A stretch of DNA of 64,000 nucleotides from NCBI RefSeq assembly GCF_003590145.2, contig NZ_CP060436.1:1088001-1152000 (forward strand), given 5' to 3'. Positions 26,650 to 34,691 of this stretch are shown here, piece after piece; position 1 is the first letter of the stretch; the number at the start of each line of letters is the position of its first letter. The notes beneath the pieces are model-generated. The model saw only the letters and a list, made by a program, of their open reading frames with translations. It made no database searches and was not told the DNA's origin. The translations under genes and the position numbers were made by a program. This stretch comes from Pseudooceanicola algae (lineage in GTDB: Bacteria > Pseudomonadota > Alphaproteobacteria > Rhodobacterales > Rhodobacteraceae).

Positions 26650-26676
26650 GGCATCTAAGAAACGCGGGGCTATTCA
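26650..26676 (-). repeat. 27-bp repeat A, IS-end-like
   Basis: Read on the minus strand it begins TGAATAGCCCCG. It matches 22 of 27 positions of a copy in the same orientation at 33692-33718. The sequence resembles an IS3-family terminus but no transposase gene is attached. Confidence 0.6.
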
Positions 26677-26859
26677 AGACACCCTTGCAGGCGATGAAAG
26701 ACTCGCACAAACTTAAGCCAGAGTTTTTCAGGAAATTGCCTTATCACCTTTCAGGATGGCACAGTTAAGCCCCAAACTTAGTAATAAGTACGCTCGATTT
26801 TCGCTATTTGTAATTTTAGTGATCAAACACCAAATCATTTGACCACAAGGAACGGACCG

Positions 26860-27249
26860 TTGACCTTTCTCAAGAAAATCCACCACGTGGCTGTAATCTG
26901 CAGCGATTACGCAATATCCCGTAGTTTCTATACCGAAGTGCTGGGCCTCGAGATAGTCGCAGAGAACTACCGAGCCGATCGCTCTTCCTACAAATTAGAT
27001 CTTGCTCTGCCAGGAGGGGGGCAGATCGAACTGTTTTCTTTCCCTGCGCCCCCTGCCCGTCCCAGCTTTCCAGAAGCAACGGGGCTCCGACATGTCGCCT
27101 TTGAAGTCGATGATATCGAGGCTACGAAAGAGCATCTGACGTTAAATGGAATTACTGTCGAACAGATACGCACAGATCCCTTTACTAAGCGTCGATTTAC
27201 TTTTTTTTCCGATCCGGATGGCCTACCACTGGAGTTGTACGAGATCTGA
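26860..27249 (+). CDS. VOC-family (glyoxalase I-like) protein, YaeR/GloA2 type
   Basis: A 129-residue vicinal-oxygen-chelate protein. It has the two beta-alpha-beta-beta-beta modules, with metal-ligand type residues in KIHHVAVI, QIELFSF, LRHVAFEV and LPLELYEI, close to the YaeR/SMU1112c group of glyoxalase-like proteins whose substrates are not known. The TTG at 26860 has an AAGGAAC ribosome site 6 bp upstream and gives the normal start MTFLKKIHHV. Another TTG at 26839 would add seven residues. The gene is AT-rich relative to the chromosome and sits in the mosaic region, so it was probably acquired. Confidence 0.87.
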   Translation: MTFLKKIHHVAVICSDYAISRSFYTEVLGLEIVAENYRADRSSYKLDLALPGGGQIELFSFPAPPARPSFPEATGLRHVAFEVDDIEATKEHLTLNGITVEQIRTDPFTKRRFTFFSDPDGLPLELYEI

Positions 27250-27285
27250 GCGCTACTCCACCTTTCACAACCCTGCGCTTAAGGT

Positions 27286-27314
27286 CAGGCTGCAGTGGAA
27301 TCCGCTGCAGCCTG
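27286..27314. terminator. Bidirectional hairpin between convergent genes
   Basis: A perfect 10-bp stem CAGGCTGCAG/CTGCAGCCTG with a 9-nt loop lies between the VOC gene stop and the FAD oxidoreductase stop. T-rich sequence follows only weakly (TTGT) on the plus side. Confidence 0.65.
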
Positions 27315-27321
27315 TTGTAAC

Positions 27322-28458
27322 TTATGCGGGGAGCGCGAAACGCTCCGGGCGGAAGCCCTCGAACAAGGGGTGGCGCACCCCGAGCGCCATTTCCTCAGCC
27401 AGAAGCTCACCTGCGATCAAGCCAAGAGTGGCGCCACTATGGGAAAAAGCCACGAAGCAGCCCGGCAGCCTCTGCAGCTCTCCAAAGACCGGCTCACCAT
27501 CGCCGGGGATCGGCTTTGGCCCCAGATGGACCGCCTTCACCGTCAGGTCCGGTTTCGGGGACATCACCTTCAATGCTTCATCGATCAAACCCTGCACCGT
27601 GGATGCCGGCGCCTCAAAGCGGCCATCAGGGTGTAGGATCACCTCCTCTTCCGACCAGCCTGAATCGAGGTAAAAGGCCCCGTTTGGCGTTGGCCGAATG
27701 GCGACACGCGGCGTGTTCAGGACCGTGCGCAAAGGATGCGGAGCAGGTTCGGTTTCCACCAGCAGGGCGATCGGAGTGTCGTCGCCGATCGTGATCCCTT
27801 GCGCAGCAGACATCGCAGGCACATCCGGACCCGTGGCCATGAGAACCACGTCCGCATGGAATGCGCGACCGTCCTGAGTGCTGGCCCCACAGGCGCGACC
27901 GTCGCGTACGATGGGTTCTGCCCTATCGGCATCGGTCACGATCACCCCACCGGCACCGACAAGTTCGTCCGCCAAGATTCGGATCAGCGACGGCAGGTCG
28001 ACCCAGCCTTCGTTGCGGTTGAGGATGGCACCAGCCTGCGTCACCGCGCTGCCCTCCACGCCCGGGATACTATCCGACACCTCGGCCCCCGAAAGCAATT
28101 CAGCCTGATAGCCGAGCTCACGTTCATAGCGATAGACGTCGTCGATTTCATTGCTGTCATCCTCTGCGTCCCATGTCAGACCGCCGCCGAAGCTCAGCCA
28201 GTCGACCGACGGAAAGCGGTCAGCCAGCACCCGATAGCGATCCAGCCCGGCCTGACGCAGCTGATGATAGGGCAGTGAGCGTCGGCGCGCCGAATTCAGC
28301 CAGGCCAGCGAGCGCCCCGAAGCCCCATTGGCCAGTGGCCCATCGTTGAGCAATGTGACCGAGACGCCCATACGCGTCAGTTGCGCGGCAGTGGACACAC
28401 CGAAGATCCCTCCGCCGATGACGACGGCTGTCTTGATGGAAAGTGAAGGGCTTATCAT
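27322..28458 (-). CDS. FAD-dependent amine/amino-acid oxidoreductase (DAO family)
   Basis: A 378-residue flavoprotein. The N-terminal Rossmann motif VVIGGGIFGVSTAAQL (residues 12-27) binds FAD. The DAO fold continues with GASGRSLAWLNSARRR, VDLPSLIRILADEL and the C-terminal FAD contact FVAFSHSGATLGLIAGELLAEEM. Relatives include D-amino-acid dehydrogenases, glycine/sarcosine oxidases and opine oxidase subunits, which all oxidise a C-N bond. There is no signal peptide. It is the last gene of a four-gene minus-strand operon and overlaps the Gfo/Idh gene by 4 bp. I infer oxidation of an imported secondary amine or amino acid derivative. Confidence 0.9.
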   Translation of the reverse strand: MISPSLSIKTAVVIGGGIFGVSTAAQLTRMGVSVTLLNDGPLANGASGRSLAWLNSARRRSLPYHQLRQAGLDRYRVLADRFPSVDWLSFGGGLTWDAEDDSNEIDDVYRYERELGYQAELLSGAEVSDSIPGVEGSAVTQAGAILNRNEGWVDLPSLIRILADELVGAGGVIVTDADRAEPIVRDGRACGASTQDGRAFHADVVLMATGPDVPAMSAAQGITIGDDTPIALLVETEPAPHPLRTVLNTPRVAIRPTPNGAFYLDSGWSEEEVILHPDGRFEAPASTVQGLIDEALKVMSPKPDLTVKAVHLGPKPIPGDGEPVFGELQRLPGCFVAFSHSGATLGLIAGELLAEEMALGVRHPLFEGFRPERFALPA

Positions 28459-29483
28459 TTCTCGTCTCCTGCTTGTCCCTGATCGGGATGAATATGCTCC
28501 CAGAGGCCGCTGGCGGCGGCGCGGGTCATGGCTTCCAGAGCCGCCGCATTGCCGAGGATATCGGTCATGGATTGCGGCATGGGGCTGGCAATGGCGCGGA
28601 CAAAGGCTTCGGCCTGCGCCTGGTACTGGTTGGTCGCGGGGATGCTGAGGATCTCGCGTCCCTGCCCGAGAAGGTCCGCTCCGCTGTCCAGCACGAGCTG
28701 TGCGACGTGATCCGGCGGACAGTTGAACGGCGCATCAAGCTCCAGATAGCCCTCGGTGCCGAGCACGGTCAGCTTTTGTGCCAGGGTCGATTGCGTGGCG
28801 ACCATGAAACCAAGCTGCCCGCCACCGGCAAAGCGCGCCGCGCCCGTGGTCATCCGGTCGGTGTCAAACACCGGATCGCGATCCATCGTGCAGGCCACCG
28901 CCTCCGGTTCGGCATCGAAAAAGAAGCGCGCAGCGTCAATCGCATAGCAGCCGATATCGAAAAGCCCGCCGCCGCCGATACCGGCCTGATTGCGGACATT
29001 TCCGGGGTCGGTATTGCAATAGCTGAACAACGCCTGAACGCCTCTAACCCGACCTATTCGTCCCTCGGCAATCAGCGCCTTGGCACGGTGCCACTGCGGA
29101 TGATGCCGGGTCATGAAGGCCTCGACCACCACGCGCCCGGCACGCTTTGCCTCCACACAGACCTGCTGTGCTTCGGCAAGGCTCAGCGCCAGAGGCTTTT
29201 CACACAGCACATGCTTGCCCGCCGCCAGGGCCTGCAGCGTCAAAGGCACATGCAGATGGTTCGGCAGCGGATTGTAAATGGCGTCGATATCGGGGGCGTC
29301 GAGCAGCGCGGCGTAGCTACCATAGGCCTGCGCGCCAAACCGTTTCGCCACGGTTTCAGCGCGCGCCAGATCGCGCGACGCAATGGCCCCGATCTTGCAG
29401 TCCGATGCAGCCTGCAGCGCAGGCAACATTTCCTTCTGCGCTATGCCCGCGGTGCTGAGTATGCCCCAGCGAAGTGGTCTCAT
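28455..29483 (-). CDS. Gfo/Idh/MocA-family NAD(P)-dependent dehydrogenase
   Basis: A 342-residue dehydrogenase. The N-terminal Rossmann domain begins LRWGILSTAGIAQKEMLPAL, and the catalytic-site motif is GKHVLCEKPLALS, with the EKP lysine. The C-terminal alpha/beta domain follows with GIGGGGLFDIGCYAIDAARFF. The family oxidises sugars, inositols and related polyols; MocA itself acts in rhizopine catabolism. The ATG at 29483 is preceded by GAGGAAAG and gives the family start MRPLRWGI; an ATG six codons upstream (29501) is the alternative. It lies between the transporter and FAD oxidoreductase genes in the same operon. Confidence 0.92.
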   Translation of the reverse strand: MRPLRWGILSTAGIAQKEMLPALQAASDCKIGAIASRDLARAETVAKRFGAQAYGSYAALLDAPDIDAIYNPLPNHLHVPLTLQALAAGKHVLCEKPLALSLAEAQQVCVEAKRAGRVVVEAFMTRHHPQWHRAKALIAEGRIGRVRGVQALFSYCNTDPGNVRNQAGIGGGGLFDIGCYAIDAARFFFDAEPEAVACTMDRDPVFDTDRMTTGAARFAGGGQLGFMVATQSTLAQKLTVLGTEGYLELDAPFNCPPDHVAQLVLDSGADLLGQGREILSIPATNQYQAQAEAFVRAIASPMPQSMTDILGNAAALEAMTRAAASGLWEHIHPDQGQAGDEK

Positions 29484-29506
29484 CTGACTTTCCTCACTCA
29501 TTTTGA

Positions 29507-31018
29507 TCAGAGGACCTCGGCGAAGAATTTCTTCAGCCGGTCGGTCCTGGGCGCGGTGAACATCTGTTCCGGCGTGCCAGACTCGACAATCTTGCCCTCA
29601 TCCATGAATACGATCTGGTCAGCGACCTGACGGGCAAAGCCCATCTCGTGGGTCACCACAACCATGGTCATCCCGCGCCGTCCGAGATCCGCCATCAGAT
29701 CCAGCACCCCCTTGACCAACTCGGGATCGAGCGCGCTTGTCACCTCGTCGAACAGCACCACTTCGGGGTCCATCGCCAGAGCACGGGCGATGGCAACGCG
29801 CTGCTGCTGACCACCTGACAAATTGGCCGGGCGGTGATCGCCGCGCCCCTGCAGCCCGACATCGGCCAGACGCGCGTCGGCGATGGCGCGGGCTTTTCCA
29901 CGGCGCACCCCTTTGATTTTCGTCAAGGACAACATGATATTGTCGCGTGCCGTATGATCAGGGAACAGGTTGAAGTGCTGAAACACCATACCGACCTTCG
30001 AGCGCAGTTTTTCGGGCTTCATGGTGGCAATATCAACGCCGTCCAACAGCACCGTGCCCGCATTCATCTCAACCAGCCGGTTCAGGCTGCGCAGCAAGGT
30101 CGACTTGCCCGATCCGGACGGCCCGATGATACAAGTGACCGAGCCCTTGGGGACACTCAGGTCAATGCCGCGCAGGACCTCCATCTGACCATAGCTCAGC
30201 CGCAGCCCCTCGATGGACAGGCTGCCGCCATTGAAGGGCGTGGTCTCGCTGTCGCGGGGCGCCGATTTCAACTCGTCGACCTGTTGCAGTCCGCTCATGG
30301 GCTGCAGGTTCGTCAGGCGTTTGCCTGTGCGCAAACGATGGTCGATATGGTTGACCAGATGGGTGAGCGGGACTGTGATCACCAGATAGAAGATCCCCGC
30401 CAGCAATAGCGGCGACAGATTTCCGGTCACAACGGCCGCATCCTGACCGACACGAAAGATCTCACGCTCCGACGCCAGCAGGCCCAGGAAATAGATCAGG
30501 CTCGAGTCTTTGACGTTCGAGATGAACTGGTTGACCATTGCCGGCAGCATCCGGCGGATGCCCTGCGGCACCACGATCAGGCGCATGCCCTGCCCGTAGC
30601 TCATCGACAGCGCGCGGCAGGCCTCCATCTGGCCACCGGGCACGCTCTGAATCCCGGCGCGGAAGATCTCGCCCATATAGGCGCCCGCGATCAGGCTGAG
30701 CGCGAGGATCCCCAGTGGATAGGGCGAAGGGCCGAACAGCTCGCGGCCAATGCCGGCAAAGCCCTGCCCGATCAGCAAAATGGTGACGATGGCGGGCAGG
30801 CCGCGAAAGATGTCGGTATAAACGCGCGCAGGCAGACGCAGCCAGAGGGTGCGCGAAATGCCCATCACCGCCAGGACAAGCCCAAGGAAGACGCCGAGTA
30901 CGGTCGAGGCGAAAGCGAGAATCAGCGTGTTCTTGAGGCCGGTCGCGATCATGATCGGCAGAATTTCGGCCATGGCGTCCCAGTCAAGGAACGTCCGTTG
31001 CAGGTTTTCCAACCACAT
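29507..31018 (-). CDS. Fused amino-acid-type ABC permease and ATPase
   Basis: A 503-residue fusion. Residues 1-230 form a HisM/GlnP-type permease (LPIMIATGLKNTLILAFASTVLG, EAA loop EACRALSMSYGQGMRLIVVPQGIRRMLP). A linker of about 30 residues leads into a full GlnQ-type ATPase: Walker A GPSGSGKST, signature LSGGQQQRVAIARAL, Walker B VVLFDEVTSALDPE, H-loop VTHEMGFA. The two parts are normally separate proteins. Because the permease half has no second permease partner here, it should homodimerise, bringing its two ATPase domains with it. The ATG at 31018 gives the proper start; a 30-codon extension upstream is spurious. It follows the binding-protein gene by 102 bp, which contain a strong hairpin. 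Confidence 0.93.
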   Translation of the reverse strand: MWLENLQRTFLDWDAMAEILPIMIATGLKNTLILAFASTVLGVFLGLVLAVMGISRTLWLRLPARVYTDIFRGLPAIVTILLIGQGFAGIGRELFGPSPYPLGILALSLIAGAYMGEIFRAGIQSVPGGQMEACRALSMSYGQGMRLIVVPQGIRRMLPAMVNQFISNVKDSSLIYFLGLLASEREIFRVGQDAAVVTGNLSPLLLAGIFYLVITVPLTHLVNHIDHRLRTGKRLTNLQPMSGLQQVDELKSAPRDSETTPFNGGSLSIEGLRLSYGQMEVLRGIDLSVPKGSVTCIIGPSGSGKSTLLRSLNRLVEMNAGTVLLDGVDIATMKPEKLRSKVGMVFQHFNLFPDHTARDNIMLSLTKIKGVRRGKARAIADARLADVGLQGRGDHRPANLSGGQQQRVAIARALAMDPEVVLFDEVTSALDPELVKGVLDLMADLGRRGMTMVVVTHEMGFARQVADQIVFMDEGKIVESGTPEQMFTAPRTDRLKKFFAEVL

Positions 31019-31076
31019 ATGGGGATCTCCCGTTGCGGTCCCTGACGGGCACCGCGGAGTTTGAACTGGGCAGAGC

Positions 31077-31103
31077 GGCTGCCGGGCGCAGAGCCCGGCA
31101 GCC
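31077..31103 (-). promoter_or_regulatory. Intercistronic hairpin between binding-protein and permease genes
   Basis: A perfect 11-bp stem GGCTGCCGGGC/GCCCGGCAGCC with a 5-nt loop lies just after the binding-protein stop on the minus strand. No T run follows. It probably stabilises the upstream mRNA and makes the binding protein more abundant than the transporter. Confidence 0.7.
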
Positions 31104-31120
31104 GACATCTGGCGACGGGA

Positions 31121-31954
31121 TCAGTTGGTTGTCGGCAGGTACTGCTTCGGCATGGGCGAACCGGGGAACCATTTCTGATAAAGGTCGCGCCAGGTGCCAT
31201 CCTCCATCGCCTCATGCATCGCCGTATTCAGCGCCTCGCGCAGGGCATCGTTGCCCGGCTTGACCGCAAAACCTGCAGGTGCATCGAAGGAGGGAATGTT
31301 GACCTTGATGGCAAGATCGTAGCGCTCGCCATAGGTCTTGGCCGCTTCATAATCCAGGAAATGCGCGTCGATCGTGCCGTTGTTCAGCGCCGCAACACCG
31401 GTGTTGTTGTCAGGGAACTGTACGATATCCGTGTCGGTGAAGGTCTTGCGGGCGTACATTTCCTGCAAGGTGCCCTGCACCACGCCAAGCCGTTTGCCCG
31501 CCAAGCTTGCCGGATCGTCCGTCACGGCATCCTCGCCTGACAGCACCGACAGATAGCCTGCCAGATAACCATCGCTGAAATCCACGACTTCCTCGCGCTT
31601 TTCGGTGATGCCGATGGCCGCGGCGGCGATGTCGAAACGGCCATTGGCGACCGAGGGCAGCAGGGCCGCGAATTCCTGACCGGTGAACAGGATCTGCTCA
31701 GGATCGAACCCGATGCGCCCCAGAATATTGCGCAGGAATTCCACGTCGAACCCGGTGAATTCGCCGGCAGCTGTGGTGAAGGCATAAGGCTTTGCGTCAC
31801 CCAGCGATCCGACGCTGACGCTCGCAGGATCAATCAGGTTGTAGGGGTTGTCCTCTGCCTGCGCCGGGCTGGTCAGGGTCATGGCCATCACCACCGCCGC
31901 AAGAGGTGTGGCTAGGCGGGACAGGATAGTCTGGTTTCGAATGGTCTGGGACAT
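31121..31954 (-). CDS. Family 3 (polar amino acid/opine-type) ABC substrate-binding protein
   Basis: A 277-residue periplasmic binding protein with a Sec signal peptide (hydrophobic stretch to about residue 33, cleavage near SPAQA-ED). Family features: [54 protein letters not shown] and GTLQEMYA in the hinge. Family 3 proteins bind polar amino acids, opines and ectoines. The ATG at 31954 is preceded by GGAGAA; the much longer upstream frame is antisense to the LacI gene. It is the first gene of the operon, transcribed divergently from the regulator across tandem operators. Confidence 0.93.
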   Translation of the reverse strand: MSQTIRNQTILSRLATPLAAVVMAMTLTSPAQAEDNPYNLIDPASVSVGSLGDAKPYAFTTAAGEFTGFDVEFLRNILGRIGFDPEQILFTGQEFAALLPSVANGRFDIAAAAIGITEKREEVVDFSDGYLAGYLSVLSGEDAVTDDPASLAGKRLGVVQGTLQEMYARKTFTDTDIVQFPDNNTGVAALNNGTIDAHFLDYEAAKTYGERYDLAIKVNIPSFDAPAGFAVKPGNDALREALNTAMHEAMEDGTWRDLYQKWFPGSPMPKQYLPTTN

Positions 31955-32030
31955 GGGTCGTTCTCCGCTGTTGGTCAGTAGGTGCCGCGCAGCGCTAACT
32001 GCTTCGTGCAAATCTGAGCCGTTTTTATTT

Positions 32031-32046
32031 ATGATACCGGTGTCAC
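32031..32046. promoter_or_regulatory. LacI-family operator-like site O1
   Basis: ATGATACCGGTGTCAC, an imperfect 16-bp palindrome with the central CG pair typical of LacI/GalR operators. Its centre lies 21 bp from that of the perfect site at 32052-32067, about two helical turns, and between the divergent binding-protein and regulator genes. Confidence 0.8.
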
Positions 32047-32051
32047 AACCG

Positions 32052-32067
32052 GTGATACCGGTATCAC
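32052..32067. promoter_or_regulatory. LacI-family operator-like site O2
   Basis: GTGATACCGGTATCAC, a perfect 16-bp palindrome with central CG. It is likely the main binding site of the adjacent LacI-type regulator, about 98 bp upstream of the binding-protein start and 82 bp upstream of the regulator start. Confidence 0.85.
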
Positions 32068-32149
32068 TATCTACATAGATCATGTATCTTTTGATCCGCG
32101 TCAATGACGTTGATAAAGATTCTCGACCGAAGAAAATGAAGTGGTGGAC

Positions 32150-33211
32150 ATGAGCACAAAGAAGAGCCGTCTGACCGTGGCGGATGTGGCCAGTGCTGCG
32201 AACGTGTCGAAAGCCACTGCCGCCCGCGTGCTTGGCGGGTATGGTCTGGCCAGCGAAACGGCCCGCAAGGCGGTGTTGGAAGCTGCCGAAAGGCTCGGGT
32301 ATCAGCCCAATGACCTCGCCCGCTCGATGAGCACAGGGCGCAGCGGACTGATCGGCGTTGTCGTCGGCGATATCGAGAACGCCTTCTTCAGCCTTGCCGT
32401 ACGCGGCATCAGCGACACCGCCCGTGCTGCCGGGCTGAACGTGATCATCAGCAACTCCAGCGAACAAATCACGGAGGAGCGCGAGATGGTCTCGGTTCTG
32501 CTGCGCCAGCGCGTTGCAGGGCTGATCGTGGCTCCGACCGATGCACGCCAGCTTGATCACCTGAAAAGCGCGATCACCTCGGGGGTGCCGGTTGTCACGT
32601 TGGACCGCTGGTCTCCCGATCTGCCCGCCGATGCAGTTTGTGGCGACGATCGTGCCAGTGCCATTTCGGTGCTCCAGCACCTGCAAGGGGCCGGACATCT
32701 CCATGTTGCCTATGTGACGGCGATGACCTCTCGCTCGGGCCGTCTTTCTGCCCCCGAAGACGTCGGAATTTCCGCGGTGCGGGAACGGATCGAGGGTTTT
32801 CTTGCCGCGTCTGACCAGGCCGGGGCCCCCACCCCTCGGCAGATGGTCTTCACCAATGCGACCGACGACGCCGCAACGGCCAGGATCGTTGACAAGGTTC
32901 TGGCGCAAAGCCCGCGCATCACGGCCCTTTTGGCCTCCGACAGTCTGGTCGGCGCGCGCTTGTTCCGCGCCCTGACCAATCGCGGCGTGAGGCTGCCGCG
33001 CGACATGTCACTCGTGTCTTGGTTCGATGCCGACTGGACGCGCGTGACCTCTCCGCAAATTTCCGTGGTGGACCAGCCCACATATCTCTTTGGCCAACGC
33101 GCAGCTGAGCGTCTCATCCGTCGACTGAAAGGCGACACGACAGAGCCGCAACGCCTCCTGATCCCCACGCCCCTGATCGACAGAGGCACAATCGGCCCGG
33201 CACCGCTATGA
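32150..33211 (+). CDS. LacI/GalR-family transcriptional regulator
   Basis: A 353-residue regulator. The N-terminal HTH and hinge are [25 protein letters not shown] followed by [25 protein letters not shown]; the rest is a periplasmic-binding-protein-like effector domain ([32 protein letters not shown]-like [16 protein letters not shown]). It lies divergent from the transporter/oxidoreductase operon, with two LacI-type palindromes in the 195-bp gap, so it probably represses both directions until an intracellular sugar-like effector binds. A GTG 9 bases upstream (32141) is an alternative start. Base composition is like the core genome, unlike its left neighbours. Confidence 0.93.
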   Translation: MSTKKSRLTVADVASAANVSKATAARVLGGYGLASETARKAVLEAAERLGYQPNDLARSMSTGRSGLIGVVVGDIENAFFSLAVRGISDTARAAGLNVIISNSSEQITEEREMVSVLLRQRVAGLIVAPTDARQLDHLKSAITSGVPVVTLDRWSPDLPADAVCGDDRASAISVLQHLQGAGHLHVAYVTAMTSRSGRLSAPEDVGISAVRERIEGFLAASDQAGAPTPRQMVFTNATDDAATARIVDKVLAQSPRITALLASDSLVGARLFRALTNRGVRLPRDMSLVSWFDADWTRVTSPQISVVDQPTYLFGQRAAERLIRRLKGDTTEPQRLLIPTPLIDRGTIGPAPL

Positions 33212-33349
33212 CTCTGACCCGGATCTGTCGCGCTTTCATGCCACCTAACTTGCTCGCTTAGACCACCTTCCGTTCGGAAGCGCCCGCTACTTTTGCTCAA
33301 GAGCATAACTAATTGAATCCGACAGCCCCATAAAATCTCAAGGGGTGGA

Positions 33350-33460
33350 ACCAAGGACAGGCAAACCCACAAGCTCGCAGGTACCATCCGCTCCCAGATC
33401 GACCAGATCTGGGATGCTTTCTGGTCTAGCGGGGCCTCCAATCCCTTGGCCGTGATCTAA
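33350..33460 (+). pseudogene. Remnant of a type I restriction-modification HsdM N-terminus
   Basis: The plus-strand frame reads LAGTIRSQIDQIWDAFWSSG then ASNPLAVI followed by a stop codon. This matches the start of type I N6-adenine methyltransferase subunits, which read roughly IWDAFWSGGxSNPLEVIEQITYLLF; the stop falls at the Glu codon after VI, and homology ends soon after. Only about 30 recognisable codons remain, with no start codon in the usual place. It is a fossil of a lost restriction system in the island. Confidence 0.7.
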
Positions 33461-33691
33461 CAAATTGGGTCGGGAAAACTCAGCCGCACGCCGTAGTGCG
33501 GCGGCTCGGCGCCGGGGCTGATCGCCTCGGGCACATCGCCAAGGCCTGATCCAGCCGCAGCGTCAGCCCCGACCGCTCGGCCCGCGCGCATGTCCGCCAG
33601 CATTGCCGCCTCGCCCCCATGCCCTCGGGGATCAGGCACAGCCCCGTGGTGCCGCCCATCATGGCCTCCTTGCTTCAAATTTAGCTAAGAA

Positions 33692-33718
33692 GGCGTCCAC
33701 GATACACGGGGCTATTCA
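33692..33718 (-). repeat. 27-bp repeat B, IS-end-like
   Basis: On the minus strand it begins TGAATAGCCCCG and matches repeat A (26650-26676) at 22 of 27 positions in the same orientation. It may be a solo IS end. Confidence 0.6.
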
Positions 33719-33768
33719 GCCAAAGCAAGCGATATGCCGGGTTCGACCGCTTCAATCGAAGGTCTGCT

Positions 33769-34608
33769 TTGGTGAACACAGGTTGCCCCCGTTGCCTTGC
33801 AGCGAATTCACACTTCCCGCCCCGTTGTGTCGATCGAAGGTACCGGCTCTCTCGCCGCGCTCTGTTCGGTTTGCTTGAGAAGAATGGCGACAAAGATGTG
33901 CGAAAGACCACGCGCCAGCACGTCCGGCAGATCCAAAGCAAGCTGGCAGACACTCCCCGCAAAGCGGATCACACAATTCAGGGCATCCGCATGCTTTGGA
34001 ACTACGGTAGGAAAACGCTGGACTGGCCCCTGGGCGACAATCCTGCATCCGAAATCACCTTGTTTGGTCCGCAGCGTGAGTTGCCCGCTTGGCCCGAGTG
34101 GATGGTTCAGGCCCTAGAAACAGCGCCGCTTGATGTGCGGATCACGTCCGAGTTGATCCTTGGTACTGGGCAGCGCCCGAACGCCGCGATCACCATGAGG
34201 CGCGACCAGTTTGACGGCGAGTGGATGACGGTCCGGGATGAGAAAGGCGACGAGTCCTATGAGGTATTCTGTCCGCCCCGCTCAGCCGCTTTCGTCGCTG
34301 GCCTGCCGATCTCCGGCCAGCACCTTCTGGCCAAGAACCTGACGCAGGCAAAGGGCTATGACGCGGTTGAAAGGCAGTTCCGCAAGTGGCGGGACACCCT
34401 CGGCGAGAACGCGGCCCCCTACTCTCTCCACGGGCTGCGCAAGCTGGCTATCGTGCAACTTGCCGAGGCGGAATACGGCGACGCGCAAATCCAAGCGGTC
34501 ACCGGGCAGTCAGCACAGATGGTTGCCTTCTATCGAGCGAAGGCCAGCAAGAAGCTGCTTTCGAAAAGCGCCCAGAATCTTGGAGACCAGAACAAGAACG
34601 GAACGTGA
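33769..34608 (+). pseudogene. Truncated tyrosine recombinase (integrase) next to tRNA-Leu
   Basis: A 279-codon frame holding the C-terminal catalytic part of a phage/ICE-type integrase. The first catalytic Arg is in LGTGQRPNAAITM, the HxxR box is LHGLRK, and the nucleophile Tyr is in QMVAFYRAKAS. Part of the core-binding domain remains (TRQHVRQIQSKLADTP, GIRMLWNYGRKTLDWPLGDNPA). Integrases of this group are usually 330-400 residues, and the first 30 or so residues here do not look like an integrase, so the N-terminus is lost or replaced. It ends 83 bp from the 3' end of tRNA-Leu, the usual position for an element that inserted there. Confidence 0.8.
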
Positions 34609-34691
34609 AGGCGGGCTCAGCCTGTGGGCTGCATCCTATTTCCAGAAACTAACGCGAGTATCCGATATGCAAGAAAACACTTCAAAATCAA

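Larger units (their letters stand above)
33212..33768. other. Remnant-rich spacer between the LacI-type gene and the integrase fragment
   Basis: About 560 bases with no intact gene. It holds the HsdM-like remnant, an unrecognised GC-rich block (33470-33690) and repeat B. The GC-rich block has a minus-strand frame starting ATG at 33662 after AAGGAGG, which reads MMGGTTGLCLIPEGMG and then continues better in another frame, as if frameshifted. I do not recognise the family. Confidence 0.5.

Noticed and set aside
26489-26710. 73-codon minus-strand frame across the right end of the IS3 remnant
   Set aside because: It is out of frame with orfA and crosses the IS end, so it is not a gene.
31955-32908. 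Long upstream extension of the family 3 binding protein
   Set aside because: It runs antisense through the LacI gene and operators. The signal peptide begins at the ATG at 31954 with its own ribosome site.
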